Of a stretch of DNA of 64,000 bases, positions 30,648 to 44,396 are shown in pieces. Every line of letters starts with the position of its first letter. Within the stretch, counting starts at the first letter, position 1. The notes under the pieces are model-generated. The model ran no database searches, had not been told where the DNA came from, and saw nothing but the letters and a program-made list of their open reading frames with translations. Source of the DNA: Physcomitrium patens (lineage: Eukaryota > Streptophyta > Bryopsida > Funariales > Funariaceae); assembly GCF_000002425.4 (NCBI RefSeq), contig NC_037273.1, forward strand, positions 4,834,521 through 4,898,520, in the 5' to 3' direction. A program made the translations under genes and the position numbers.

Positions 30648-33600
30648 CTACCTTTTTGTCACCATGCTGCCGCTCGTACTTCTAGAAGATGATGAGGATG
30701 AAGATGATGATGAACCATCTTGCATACGAGGTCTCTTGTTCTTTTCCATTCCCCTCTCTGCCATTTTGTGCTCATCAACCTTCGATTTCGGAAAGGAATC
30801 CTGAAGTATATCCTTCAATTCTGCGAGATGCCTCTTTTTCATGAGCTTCTCCTCAATATTTCCCTCATCGTTAGGTTCAACGTAGTCATCATCCAGAACA
30901 TACTTGTCAATGACTGCCGAGTAGCATGGAAAGTATCTGCGTCCCATTTCGACTGCAAATTTTACACGACGAAGTAAGTGAAACAAAGAAGATGTAAATA
31001 ACATAGCAAAGGTCCAAGTTTTAGCAGAACCTTTTAAGTCTAGAATAAGTGGTAAATATTCACTCCAAATATAGCATCTCGTTCACAGCTCTACTCCATA
31101 TGAGGAACACGACGTATTCGAAAGAGAAAGCTACTTCGTTACACTCCGTGTTATCCACCAAATTCGACAGCAGGCTTAAAAAAGACTCTCCAAAGCCTAA
31201 AACAAAAGGTGAAATAATTAATATGAGAGGGAAATCACTCACCAGCTTTCCGTAGAGCATCACACCTCTGACGTAAAGATTCCAACCGACCTTCCTTAGA
31301 TTGATCTTCGGCACCAGCAACCAAATTTGCGAGTCTCTTGGATGGCTCTTCGTTAAGGTCCACAGCCGGTTTCCTCCTCCTACTTGCTATCCCTGATCCG
31401 GGCGGTTTCATATGAACTCCCGTGAATGCAGCGTACGAATCTAAATGAGATATACCCATTACAATATCTGCTTCCCGAGGATACAGCAACCTTCCCAACG
31501 CCACTGCAAAAACATAAACGTTATTTGTGCAAAGGTTATTAATAATGAATGAAGGACAATAGCATGGTGGCGTTATCCTGAGAACTATGAAACTTGGGAC
31601 TTCAACAGCCTCTAGATGTAAATCATTACCTCGATTCTCAAGATAAAGCAACATCGACGTAAGCTCCTTCTCAGTAGATGGCATGGTCAACATAGCTGCT
31701 GCAGATTGTGGGACTGTCAAAGTGTGTTTCTTTTCTGCCTGTTCCAGGATAGTGATGCAGAGGCGTTCCTTTTCAGTATCTTCTCTGTCGACATTTGACT
31801 TTCTGGACAGACGTCTTAAGATGTCAAGGGCTGATAGGTTATCTGGCGTTAAATCTTTCAGCTGTGCAGACTTGTCCAGAAGATTCCCGATTGCCTGTGG
31901 CTCCCTCCTCCAAGCAGCCACGTGAAGAACCGTCATACCCCTTTCGTTGCGTAGTTTTGGATCTGCAGAAAACTGAGTTAATCGTCTACTCCCACAAAAA
32001 CAAATAAACGCGTAGAAAGAACCATTCTCATCAGGCATGTTGTCTCACAGAGAAATAACCTGTGATGCTATCAGCACGAACCTTGCATTACAAGTACTTT
32101 CATTAGATTCCAAAATTGCAGCCACAAGAGATTCTCAGTTGAAAAAAGAAAGAGATCGTTCAACTGTCAATCAATCTACGTCAAATTTTCTCAATATGTC
32201 TTACCTGCAAGGTTCAATTCCAGCAGATGAGCCAAAGTCCTAGGATGACAGTATGCTGCAGCATAATGGAGCCCGTGTGCTCCATCAAAATCTAGCTTTT
32301 TTTCATCTAGTAACAGACGAACCAATTCTACATCATCCGAGTCCAGTGCTCTGTTCAAAAAAGAAAAGTAATAAATAAATAAAACCAGAATGTTTCCTTA
32401 TAAAAGCTATTAGGCGCGAAAAGAAAGATATCAGAAGAACAAAGATAAATGTACATACTCATTCTAAAGAAGAAACCAAACGCCTAATTAGGGAGGGAGA
32501 TAGCGCTGTCAAATATTAGCCCCCGGGATGGCTCTCATCATATCACAGCAGCATGCGTGTGAATGACAATACTTTAAGAATGATCACCTGAAGTTTAAAC
32601 AATCTAACGTGTTTCCAGGTTTTCACCTAATGCTTGCAGTTAGGTACCAAGCAATGCACTACAGATGTGGGGCGTTAAAGTAGGAACTACAAATCCAGCA
32701 ACGATCCTCTCTTACAGCTTTTCGCACGTGACAAACTCGGGTATCCACGAATACAGTGCATTTAATTATCAGTAAGTTTCACGATTAAAAAGAAACGACG
32801 AAGTATTGCCTGTGAATTCGTTTGCATTGCATTTCCTGTAATGGAGCCAGGTGAGAAATGCCATTTCCAAGCTCCATTCGCATCCTTCTCACTTCTTCCA
32901 GAGCTGCTCCAGAAAACTCCTTCTCTACCGTCAAATTATCAAGTTTTGAAGAGGCCAATGTGGTTAAGCACACCGACTGCAACTGAGAGCATTCAATGGC
33001 AGAAGCTGATCGATACACATGTAGCATATCTTCCACTTGAAACTTTCCCAACTTATCGATAAGATGTTGCTGCAGAACGTGAAATCCGCATCAATACTCG
33101 AAGACACTTTTCAATGTTGACATATACAGAAAAAATTAGAATCTAAAATTTCCATAAATCCAAAATTGCATCATACAATACCAGTTGAATGGAAGAGTCT
33201 ACGTGCTGGTTATACAATACTAATCTTGACTCTGGTATTGAATTACCTTGTGAAAAATGAACGGTACAATAATATCCATTCAGTTTTCAGAATCATATAT
33301 TGTGTGGTGTTCACAGAACTGTGAATAAAATTGCTACTCAAACATACCAATTAACCTTCCTGAGACACATGCACCTAGACATAAGATTCAAAGTTCTACC
33401 GGTACGTATCGATTGCCGATCAGAGTTATAATTTCCAACATAAAACACATCATGCAATAAAGAGAAGTCGGAAAACACTGCACTGCCTTGAAAACACCGT
33501 GGGAGACACGTGATGCAAGAATGAAATTGCTTGATCAGAGGGGGGCATACCTGCGCAAGAGTATTCAATTCAGGTAGATTTAATAAAATAGCAGCGTAGA

Positions 33601-34024
33601 GGATCTCCAGCACATGGTTGATAGCTGGGCGACATGTCAAATGAGCACAGGAGGAATCATAACAAGCAATAACTACTGGCCAAGGTTCCATCTTTCCACC
33701 ATACACGTAGCCCATCACAGCCCTAAAAGCTTCGTATCCTATCTTTCCTTTATCGGTAATAGTGTTGAGCTCCAGTTCTAACTTCGATTTCCCATTCCGT
33801 ACTATCCCTGCCAACACCTTCCGTAAACCTGAGCACCGAGCTGCGAGAATGCATCTGTGAACTGGCACATATTCCCCCTCTACAATGATATTAAGGTCAC
33901 TGTATTCCTCATCGGGCATCTGAATGAGTGTTTCAAGATCAGAACAGAGTTCCTGGAATGAGGCTGGTGTAACCCCTCCTGGGGTAGTATCGTGCACCGG
34001 CAGAGCCAGACTGAGATCCGACAT
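30648..34024 (-). CDS. NPR: NPR1/NPR3-like BTB-ankyrin salicylate-pathway regulator
   Basis: Six exons (34024-33551, 33069-32810, 32350-32205, 31962-31630, 31503-31243, 30952-30648) give 592 residues, the normal length for the family. BTB/POZ domain about residues 40-155 (SDLNIIVEG...VPVHRCILAARC). A C2HC zinc motif follows with C121, C126, H128 and C131, spaced as in NPR1. Ankyrin repeats follow (ALDSDDVELVRLLLDE, GLHYAAAYCHPRTL, ERGMTVLHVAAWRREPQ). The C-terminal NPR1-like domain has GRRYFPCYSAVID in the salicylate-binding core region, a VDLNEEP motif at residues 452-458, and a basic KNKRPR near the end as a nuclear-localisation candidate. NPR proteins are salicylate-responsive co-regulators that work with TGA bZIP factors; VDLNE-type motifs are associated with repression by NPR3/4. 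I chose ATG 34,024; nothing ATG-initiated lies upstream in frame. The intron after 32,810 begins with GC. Confidence 0.94.
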
Positions 34025-36017
34025 GGCTAGAGTAAAAAACCCCACCAGCTCCTCACGTTAATCTCACTTAATTTATTTCCTCCCTGCCTACAAGGTCATC
34101 TTCTTTCATAGAATCAAGGCTCCGCGGAAAACATTCTCCTAAAAACAACAACCTAAGCCGCGAAACCACTAAAAGTAACACAAAACAGCTTCATAGTTCT
34201 GCCATGTTTCTTGAATCCCCAGGGTTTACATAACGAGGCACCGGCGAAGCTACTCGTAATCGGTAACGGAATTGTGGATCTCCGGCCGCATTCCAGAGGT
34301 AGGTGTCCATCTCATCCTTAACCGAAGCCAATATGACACAACTCGCACAAACACGAGCAGACCGAATCCAATATGCGAACAATCAACAAAATCTAAGCTC
34401 TGTGAATAACCGAAACAGTGTGATAAGGAACATCTAGGCTAGGCCGTGCGCAGTCTACGACCCTCCTCACACAAGCCATCATCCCCTAGCACCGTTTTCC
34501 ACTCGCAAGCCTCGGACAATAGAACGATAGAACCACCCGGGAGTCCCACCCCCAAACAAGGAATTCGAAGCTTCGAATGATCCCTTCCGGAAACTACCTC
34601 CACAGACCCCGAATTTTACCATGAGCCTATCGACAATCCCAACTTGCAAGGGTGACCGCCGACAGTTCTACTGGCGATGCTTCTCTCGCTGAAAGACCGA
34701 TCACGATCGCACATTTGTGCTCACTCCTCGCCACCACGGGAAACACAGGCGCTTGCTTAAATGAGTTAATGGGTTCTCCCCTTAGAACAGGTAAATAAGA
34801 AAAGTGAGATTGGGACTCTCTTTTATTGGTCACCTACTGACATCCTTTGTTATCCCAGGGGGTCATTGTTTGTCAGACTTTATTTGGGGTACCGTCTAAA
34901 CATTTAAAACACGACATTTCCAAAAATCTCAAAGACCTTCGAACTTCCCTCTTCAATACTTTTTTTGTGTGGTGTTGACACTTTGTTGTTGTAATCTAAG
35001 AATATATTTGAAAAGTGTAAAAGTATTCATGATGCATCCATGCATATTTATTTATTTATTTATGGCAAGGAGATGAATCTTTGACTTTCAGGTTGTTATT
35101 ACATGACATTTAGCATTGCAAAATTATAGTGTTTTTAGTATTATCGTGGACTTTTTTTTAATTAAAATACTATTTATAGTAAAACATAAAATAATAGGTT
35201 TGAAATTGGTTCCAATTATCAACTTAGTAATAAATTTATTATTTTTTATTACTATTATTCTATTTTTTATTATTTTAATAATATACACTAATTTATTGAT
35301 TTGGTTAGTATTTGTAATTTCACAACATTTTTCAAACATAAATTATGACTTGCTATTGAATATGATAATGTTTTATTTTTATATTATTAAAGACTAATAT
35401 AAGATCTAAAAATCCTATATTATAGTTTATATTATAAGAAATTTTGAATATTATAATCTTTATAAATCTTATTTGTGTACAACTTACTATCAATGTCCTT
35501 AAAATTATTCTAAATTATTATTAAATGAAATAATCTTAATAGAAGCTCTAATAGAAATATTATACATCAAATGTAATTTAAGATTAAATTTTAATATAGA
35601 AAAGCCTTGTACAATTTTTTATTTAAAATCCTTACAATGAGATTGTAGGTACTTTTTTAGTTACAAATTTGTTTATTTTAAATCATAAATTTTATTTTTT
35701 AAAGGATTTTATTCTATTTTATTTTATACTTTCAGTTCTTGTTTTGTAATTAGACCATTCTATTGAAAAATATTTAATTTTTGTATAATAAAAAGGCAAA
35801 AAATATAGAATATATTTAAAAATATATAATATTATTCAATATAGAATATTAAATATAAATCTTACTTATTAATATTAATTTTTTTATATTATAATATTTT
35901 AAATTATATGGAAAAAATACTAATGTCTTATATTTTTAATTTCATATTTTTTAAATATAAAGAAGTTATCAAAACACAATAAAATTTTGAAGTATGATGG
36001 CATACTTTTTAGACATC
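34025..36017. other. NPR promoter region, then AT-rich decayed DNA
   Basis: From 34,025 to about 34,850 the sequence has the composition of the gene-bearing half and should hold the NPR 5' untranslated region and promoter. After about 34,900 it becomes strongly AT-rich with homopolymer-like stretches and no recognisable gene or element, up to the first LTR at 36,018. Confidence 0.6.
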
Positions 36018-36385
36018 TGTCATGGACATACTTATAATTACTTAGATAATAGGAATAAGTAGAAGTAGATAAAAGTAGGTTAATTTGATAATATCTTATA
36101 GAAAAGCTTCTTAGAAGCATCATAGACATGATTTCATCTTTAAACATGTTTGTAAGTGATTGATAGATTAGAAACTTAGCCAATAAGTTAGCCACTTGTT
36201 ACACATATTGATAGTTTATGGTACAAGCTAACAATGTGGCACACTTATAGAAAACTTGCCTTGTAAGTTAAGACATGTATCTTGCAAATTGGACCCATAT
36301 TAGAGGTCCTATAGAACATTGCTAACTAGCTCTTAGATAAGTAGTATATCTACTATCTACCTAAATAGTATATATATATTATAAA
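36018..36385 (+). repeat. E6 5' LTR, partial
   Basis: Begins TGTCATGGACATACTTAT and matches, in the opposite orientation, the ends of the 37,008, 44,397, 49,216 and 58,263 LTRs. It is shorter than the roughly 560-base full LTR. The right boundary is approximate. Confidence 0.7.
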
Positions 36386-36801
36386 AAAAAATCATAGATG
36401 CTACATTTAATAGAAATGAGAATAGATTTGTAACTATTGCAGATGTTTACAAACTTGTTAACACTCATAGGATGAAAATTTCATATATCACCAATATCAA
36501 TTATCGAAGCAATATTCCTACTCCCTTGGAAGAAGTCCAAAATCTACACCAATAAGTTGTATAGTTGAAGAAAGCAACTTCATAATCAAATCCAAAAAGC
36601 TTTGCTTCTACAAGCACAAAAGAGATAAAGATTAATATGCTTGAAAAGTTTGATGGAACAAAATTAAAATTTCAAGGATTTTTGCAATAAGTTAAGCTCT
36701 ATCTAAGATTGAATCCTTTCTAATACTTTAATGGATTTATTCAAGTTGGATTCATAGGCACATTTCTATCTAGAAGTGCTCTCTTTAGATTTATATCTTT
36801 G

Positions 36802-36804
<3 letters not shown>

Positions 36805-36837
<33 letters not shown>
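36805..36837. repeat. Poly-A tract of 33 bases inside E6 gag
   Basis: Uninterrupted A run within the decayed gag region of E6. It could be a simple expansion or the tail of a vanished retroposon; no target duplication was recognised. Confidence 0.95.
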
Positions 36838-36839
<2 letters not shown>

Positions 36840-37007
36840 CATAACTTTTTTATGATTTGAATTCATTCTTAAAAGTTTTTATAGCTGTATTTGAAAAAAA
36901 GGTTCATAAAAGAGTAATAGAAACCAAATTCTTATCTTTATGACAAAGATCACGACCAGCCACTATATATGCTATTGAATATCAAAACCTTACTTGTGAT
37001 GTGGATT

Positions 37008-37561
37008 TATCAAAGACACAAACTTAAAGAAGATGCATAAACTTGTGGAATTTGTATCAAAAAGAAAGTGACAAAATGGAAGAAAGTATGTATATTCAAG
37101 GAAGAATTGGAATAACTACTGCCAAAGACTAGAAAACATAAGACTCTTGAAACTAGACTAAAAACAAGAAAAGAGGTGACAAGAGTGAAGAGGACTTCAC
37201 TCTTGTCTCTATATATACTATCTAATTAGAAACTATGTGGCTATGTTCTACAGGACTGCTAATATGTGTTGACTTTATAGGACACATGCCTTGACTTACA
37301 AGACAAGTTTTTTTATATATGGGTGACATAGTTAGCTTGGTCTTCAAGCTAAAAATATGTGTAGTACATGATCAACTTATTGACTAAGTTTCTAACCTAA
37401 AAAGTCAATTATAGACACCTATAAAATCAAAGTAGTATCTATAAAGCTTCTAAGAAGCTTCTATAGAAGATATTATAGAATTAACTTATTTTTACATACT
37501 TCTACTTACTTCTACTCATTTATACAAGTAATTACTAGCTTACATGTATATATCCATGACA
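37008..37561 (-). repeat. E3 3' LTR
   Basis: About 554 bases, bounded on the left by target duplication GGATT and on the right by a degraded polypurine tract (AGAAGGAAAAGTAA read on the minus strand). Contains the perfect 13-base-arm stem-loop at 37,178-37,207 next to a TATATATA box. Confidence 0.88.
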
Positions 37562-40500
37562 TTACTTTTCCTTCTAGGGACGAGTTCCACGAAGAGTGAT
37601 CATCATATGTTGAAAAAATCTATGATGCAACAAATTGTATTTGTCACATACTTAGATCTTTGTTCTCTTTGAAGATAGTTGATAGAGCCTCTCAACCATT
37701 GATAGTGTCCCATACCAAGGCGAGAAGACCACCCTATTATTTGATTGTTGTTGAGGCCTTCATAACTTGTTTTAAATAAAACATTTGGAACACCGTCATG
37801 AGTTGTTCCTACCGCTTATAAAATTATCGAACATTGGAAGTCTCTTCAAAGGTTGTGATATCAAACGCATTGTATCTTGCCATCTATTTGAGAAAAAATA
37901 TGTCGTTCTTAAGGATCTTCATCTTAATTGCGTCGTCTTGAAGGTTGTGACAATTGCAATGTCTTTTCTAGCAGGTTAGTAAATGAAGGCTCCTAAGTTG
38001 AATCTACTCGCTGTTGATTTTCCATCTCCTTAGTATCACAAATATACAAGAACTACAAACAAGTATAGAAGATAGAAATTTATCTTACCTAAATCTTGTT
38101 TCTTTTATAAGAAAGTCTTCTATCTCAAATCAAGGAATTCTTCCACCTCAAATTCTTCATTATTATCTAATTCTATAAGAAGAGGTGGCACTTGTCTTCT
38201 TCTCGATATGTTCACGTTCTTATATGGTTCAAAAAAAGACACGTGGAATATAGAAAGAATCTTCATTTACTCTAGTAAGTGTAATCGATATACAATTGGA
38301 TTAACTTGTTCAGAAATAAGAAAAGATTCAAATCAATGATAGTCCAATTTATCAAAAAGATGAGTAGTCTTCATATTGCGATGAAGTAACTATACCTTAG
38401 TACCTACGTTTAATTATACTTGTTCCTTTCAATAGACATCCACATTGATCTTTTGTCGTTCTTGAGCTTCTTTTAATTGTGCCTTCATTGTTGCATATAG
38501 CTTTGACAAATGATTTGCCAAATCTCATGCCATAGGATTTTTATCTTTTGAAAAGTCAAAAGTATCAAGTCATAGATGATAACCATAATTAGCAAAGAAA
38601 GATATTTGTTTTGTAGAAGAATGTACCATGTTATTATAAGCAAATTCTGCCAATGGAAAAAGAGTTGTTCAATCATCTGATTGGTAGTTGATGGTATATC
38701 TTAAAAACTGCTCCAAAACTTGATAAACACACTCTGTTTGTCCATCAATTTGAAGATGGAATGCCAAAAATAGTTTGATATCTACTTTCAAAATCTTAAA
38801 AAGAGTCCATAAAAATCTTGATACAAACTGAGTTCCCCTATCCGATATAATATCCTTGGGTAATCTATGATAACAATAGGTGTTGTCAAGAAAGAGTTTA
38901 GCTATTTCTTCACTTGTGATATATTTTGTACATATTACAAAATGTGCCATGTTGATAAAACGATCTACTATTATAAATATGGAGTCAAAAAAACCTGAGA
39001 TTGGAAGATCCGTGATAAAATCCGTAGAAATAGTAGACTATGGTTGTTTTCGAATGGATAATGGTTGAAGAAGTCCATAAGGTCGATGTCAAGGATATTT
39101 TGATCTTGAATAAATGTCACATGAATGAACAAAGACTTTTACACCCTTTCATATTTGTAGCCACCAAAAATCTTTAGATATAAGCTCCAAAGTCTTGTTG
39201 TATCCAAAATTCCGTGCTGTTGAAAAGTCGTGAAGTGCTTGAAGAACACGTAATTGTGCTTTTCATTTTGGAATATATAATCGACCTTCAAAATAGAGTA
39301 GGTTGTATTTGAACTCAAACTTAGAAGTATCTTGCAATTTAGAAGAAGGATTCTTGATATTATGAACAAGAGGATCAGAAAACATACCTGATTGGATTTG
39401 TTTTTTAAGGATTGAATCAATAATGAATATTGATTTCATTATTCAAAGATGAAAATGATCTGGCTTCAAGAGAATCATTCTTTGCTAATCAAAAGATACA
39501 TTTTCTTCTTTTGGTATAAGATATGAATGTTTAGAAAGGACATCAGATAAACCTTGTTCTTATCTTGACTAATAAAAGATATTGAATTCAAATCTTTACA
39601 AAGACATGCTCCAACAAGCCTGGCGATGCTTCAAAATATGTAATGACATAAAATACTTAAGGTTCTTATGATCCGTACATAAGGTGACTGGACTTGAAGC
39701 ACCTTCTAAATAATGATGCTATTTTTAAAAAGAATCCATAATTGTAAGAAGTTCCTTATTGTGGATTTCATAATTAATCTTGGCTGCTGAAAATTTTCTT
39801 GAATGAAAAGCTACTAGATGATGTTTGTCATCTGCTCCTATTTGTCACAAGACTGCATTCAAGGCAAAGTCAAATGTATTTGTTTCCATAAAAAATGCTT
39901 TCAAAAAGTGGATGTGATGCAAGATTGGTACAGAAGTAAAAACTTTCTTAAAAGCTTCGAATGATGCTTCTACTTCTTTATTCCACTTGAGCTTATCTTT
40001 ACAACTTAAGCATGTAAGTGACACTGCAACTTGAGAAAAGTTCTTGATGAAGAATAGATAGTAATTGACAAATTCCAAAAAATATTGTACATCTCTTACT
40101 GTTTTTGAAATCTTCTAGTCCATGATTGTGTGAACTTTTTTAGGATCCATCATTACACCATTGTTTGAAATAATGTATCTTAAGAAGTCAACTTCAATAG
40201 TATAGAATATACACTTTTCTATCTTGACATACAATCCCACATCTTTAAGTTTTTATAATACACGACAAACATGAACTTCATATTCTTCTACATTCTCAGA
40301 ATAGATTAAAATGTCGTCTGAGTAACAAACAATAAAAATCATCTAAAAATTCATGAAAAACATCATTCATAAGATATTGAAAAGCACCTGGTGCATTTGT
40401 GAGTCTAAAAGGCATGACATTATATTCAAAGTGTCCATACCTTATTTGAAATACAATCTTCCATTCATCTTGTTCTTTAATGTGGACCAGATTGTATGCT

Positions 40501-41263
40501 CCTTATAGATCTATTTTTGTATAGATCTTAATTTGATTTAATTCATCAAGAAGTCAAGTTATCAAAGGTAGAGTATATCTATTCTTGATAGTAATCTTAT
40601 TGAATCCTCGATAATCTACACATATTCACAATGATCTATCTTTTTTCTTCACAAATAAGATAAGAGCTCTTGCAGGAGATTTTGAATGGCGTATGAACTT
40701 CTTGGCAAAGTTCTTATCAATGTATTTCTTGAGTTCAACCAATTCATTTTGTAATAAATTATAGATTGGACCAAATGGCAGTTGAGTTCTTTCTTTAAGA
40801 TGGATTAAGCAATCATATGGACAATATTCTCGGAGAATATTTGCATTCTTTTTTTCAAAAACATCTTGAAAATCTTCATATTGACTTGGAATTTAACTTG
40901 CAATCTTTCCATCATTTAAAATGGATGTGGCATAAATAACAAAAAATAATTATTTTCTTGTAGCATGCAAAAAAGCTTTTACATCTACAAGTACAAGTTT
41001 GGCTATACTAAACTGATGGCTTTCTATTAGATTAGAAAAACTCTTAATGATATTTAAAAAAAAGTCAAATTTACGAGAAATCCAATCTATCATAGGATTA
41101 TATTTTTTTAGTCATGATAAACCTAAAATGATTAGATTACAAGGAGATCTAATTATATTAAAAAAATTACAACTATTATGACTATTTATTACTACATCTA
41201 TAAAAAGTGTTTCATAAATAATATCTCATAAAGATGATGGACAACCGTCTATGACTTTTACGT

Positions 41264-42983
41264 TGTTGTATTTTAACACAACTATATAATAAAAGATGAT
41301 AATATGGATCTTATTATAGAAGAGCCAAGTTAAAAGATAAAGTAAAAAAACATGGATAAAAGATAAGAAGGTAATAAAATTTTTAGTAGTAGTACTATCT
41401 TTTTACAAAAGTGACTTCTATTTATTTTATAGGGCCATAAATAAGATAAAATAAGATAAATTATAAAAATAAATGATATAAGTATCTTTAAGAAGAAGTT
41501 AAGAATAAATTCTATCAAAAATTACATAAAAAAAATTAGATATTGATACTCAAGGAAGGCCGGTTATCAACTTGAATCGAAATCAGACCTTGAGGCACAA
41601 AACCAAGTATCTATGGCAATTCAGAGGTTCTTTTGTAGATTAGAGAGTGGGATTTGATAGCAGATTAGATAAAATTTCTATGAGCATTGATTTTGGGTGA
41701 TTTAAATTTGTAATGACTTTGTAAGAGCTTGACAAAATCAAGTTTGTTTTTGGATGACTTGGATTTTGTGAAATAAAATAGAATTGATGTTTTGGGCAAT
41801 TTTAAGAGTTTTGTAATAGATCTACGGACAAAATTTTGTGGATTAATGGTTATAGTTGTATTTAATATGTGTTGTAAATTTTGATATAATGGTTGAATTG
41901 AAGGTTATTGAGGTTTAAGTGGGTCAAGGTCTCAGAAAGTAGAATTTTAGGTCTAGTGAAGATTTTTAAGATTTCTTGCAATCTACTAATTAGATTGGAG
42001 TAAAATTTATAGATAAAGATAGTAGACTTCTTTTTCTATGTATATAAAAATTTTGAGATCAATTGAATAGTGAAAAGGAGAGATATTGGCTATAGAAGAT
42101 TGGCATTAAGGTTGGAGAAGGAGGCAGGCCAATACTTGAGCACGTTTTTGAGGTTATCGTCTATTTGGTAATTTCTTTCATTTTTAAATTTTTTGTGCTT
42201 GTTTTCAACTTAGTTTTTAAGAAGTGTACAAAATTTGAGTTAAGATCAATAGTTCATTCATTAGTTATTGAGGTTTAAATGTTTTTTAGAAATTACTAGG
42301 ATTTGGTTAAGATTTGATTTAGGATTTAGGGTTTGGTTAGGATGTGATTTAGAATTAGGATTTGGTTAGAATTTGATTTAGGATTAGGATTTAGTTTAGA
42401 ATTTAGGATTTGATTTAGGATTTAAGATTTGATTAGAATTTGGTTAGAATTTGATTTAGGGTTTAGGATTTGGTTAGGATTTGATTTAGGATTTAAGATT
42501 TGATTAGGATTTGATTTATGGTTTGATTAGGATTTGATTTACGATTTGATTAGGATTTGATTTAGGATTTAAGATTTGATTAGAATTTGATTTACGGTTT
42601 GATTAAGATTTGATTTACGATTTGATTAGGATTTGATTTAGGATTTAGGATTTTATTAAAGTTTATTTAGGATTTAAGATTTAATTATTTTTTGGCCTAA
42701 AGTCTAATAGGATTTTAACTAGGATTAAATTAAGATTGAATTGAGATGTATTTGAGATATATTTGTGATCATTTTAATATTTCTTTAAGATTTTTTATTA
42801 TTTCTTTGTAATTCCTTTGAAGTTTTTTTGAATTTGATTAAAGCTTGATTAACATTGTTATGATCTAATTAAATTTTAGTTAATATTCTATTAGAATTAG
42901 GATTTTATTTTTATAATTTCTATTCTATTTTCTACAACCAGGTGGCCAGAGCATTCTCAAGCAAGACTTTACGTATCACAACA
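41264..42983. mobile_element. Telomere-like-repeat element, copy A, inserted in E3
   Basis: A 1,720-base insertion in the E3 protease region. Its ends are TGTTGTATTT and ...TATCACAACA, so it has TG...CA termini with a 6-base inverted repeat TGTTGT/ACAACA, and ACGT flanks both sides as a short target duplication. Inside, 42,295-42,660 is a degenerate array of GGATTTAGG/GGTTTGGTTAGG units. Flanking parts match copy B at 50,420-51,539 in the opposite orientation. No coding content seen. The ends suit a solo LTR or a small non-autonomous element. Confidence 0.65.
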
Positions 42984-44396
42984 ACGTGTACGGGTTTAGT
43001 TTTTCATATTAACTGTTTATTATGTTTTTAACAAATTCTTCATCTAAAAAATAAGTTGAGGCTCTTGAATCTATTAAGACAAAGACTTTGTGATTATTAG
43101 ATCCTAAATGCATATCTATTATAAAACATGGAGAGGATTCTAAGGAAAAAAGAGGACCTTGATTAGGAGTTGTACAAGATTCTAGCTGCATGGTTCTTAT
43201 TGTAGCTACATAAATTTTTTTTATGACATGTTTTTATCTTTGAGAGCAGTACTCTTCATTTTATAGTTGTGTCATTTCTTTGGACAATATTGGGCAGTAT
43301 GCTTAGCTTTTCATAATATAAACATAGTCTTTCTTGATAACAACGAATCTTTTTTTGTTCAATAAGAGGTTTAAAAAGTACTACATCAATTTGCATGTCT
43401 TCTACTTCCAAATGTTTAGATTGAGAAGTTGTTGGTGTTGTCATTGAATTGTAATAACGTTGAGGTTTCCTTACATGATTCTCAGATCAAATCTCAAAAA
43501 GCCAATTATCACATTTTAGAACAAAGTCAATTACTTGACTTAATGTTTGAAGACTAGGTAAATTGAACATCAATTTTTTTATTTTATATTATTATCAAAA
43601 GAAAAATTAGCTGATGAATGCTGCATCATCCTACTTGATATCTGTTGCTAATTATTGAAATTGTGAAGCATATAATATTACTAATGAATTATCTTGTTGC
43701 AAGATACAAATCTTATTGGTTGCAATATGGACTATATCTTATTTTCTATACATAGATTGAAACTTCGCTAAGAATACTTCCAAATTATTCAATATTGGAT
43801 CATATCATTCAAGAAATGATAAAAACTATGATAAAGCAGAACATAAAAGTAATGTTCCAATAAACCTGACTTGTAATCCTTGAGTTGGACAACTTTGAAG
43901 TTGTAGTTCAATCACCAGTTGTACTTGATTGATGAATCCTCACAACTTAGATCTTATGCCATCAAACTTCTCAAGCAATTCAATTTTTGGTTCCTTGAAA
44001 CTTGAACAATGTTCCATTATAGGAGTACTAGTATGTCTTGGTATAGATGTTGAAGCAACTCCAATCATCTCTATATCTTCATTGCCTGATACTCTTGTTG
44101 CTTCTTGTGGTGGTAGATTGAGTTGATACATTGTAAGTATTAATTCTCTCATTTGCTCTTATATTTGAATCATTGCATTCTTCATTCAACAAGCTCTGCC
44201 ATGCTAGCTTAATAAAAAGAAAGATGTCGATTCTCATAGAATATTATACTCAAGAATCAAGAATTTTTTTTAGAAACAATATCAATTTAGAAGAGGGTAA
44301 TCCATAGCTTCTAATATGCTTATGTCTTATCAAGAAAAAGGGTTAATGTACTCTTAATCAAGAAAGGACAAAGCTCTGATATTATATATATACTTT

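Noticed and set aside
35116-35397. AT-rich plus-strand frame rich in Ile/Leu/Phe
   Set aside because: Composition alone explains the hydrophobic translation; no homologous feature or start context.
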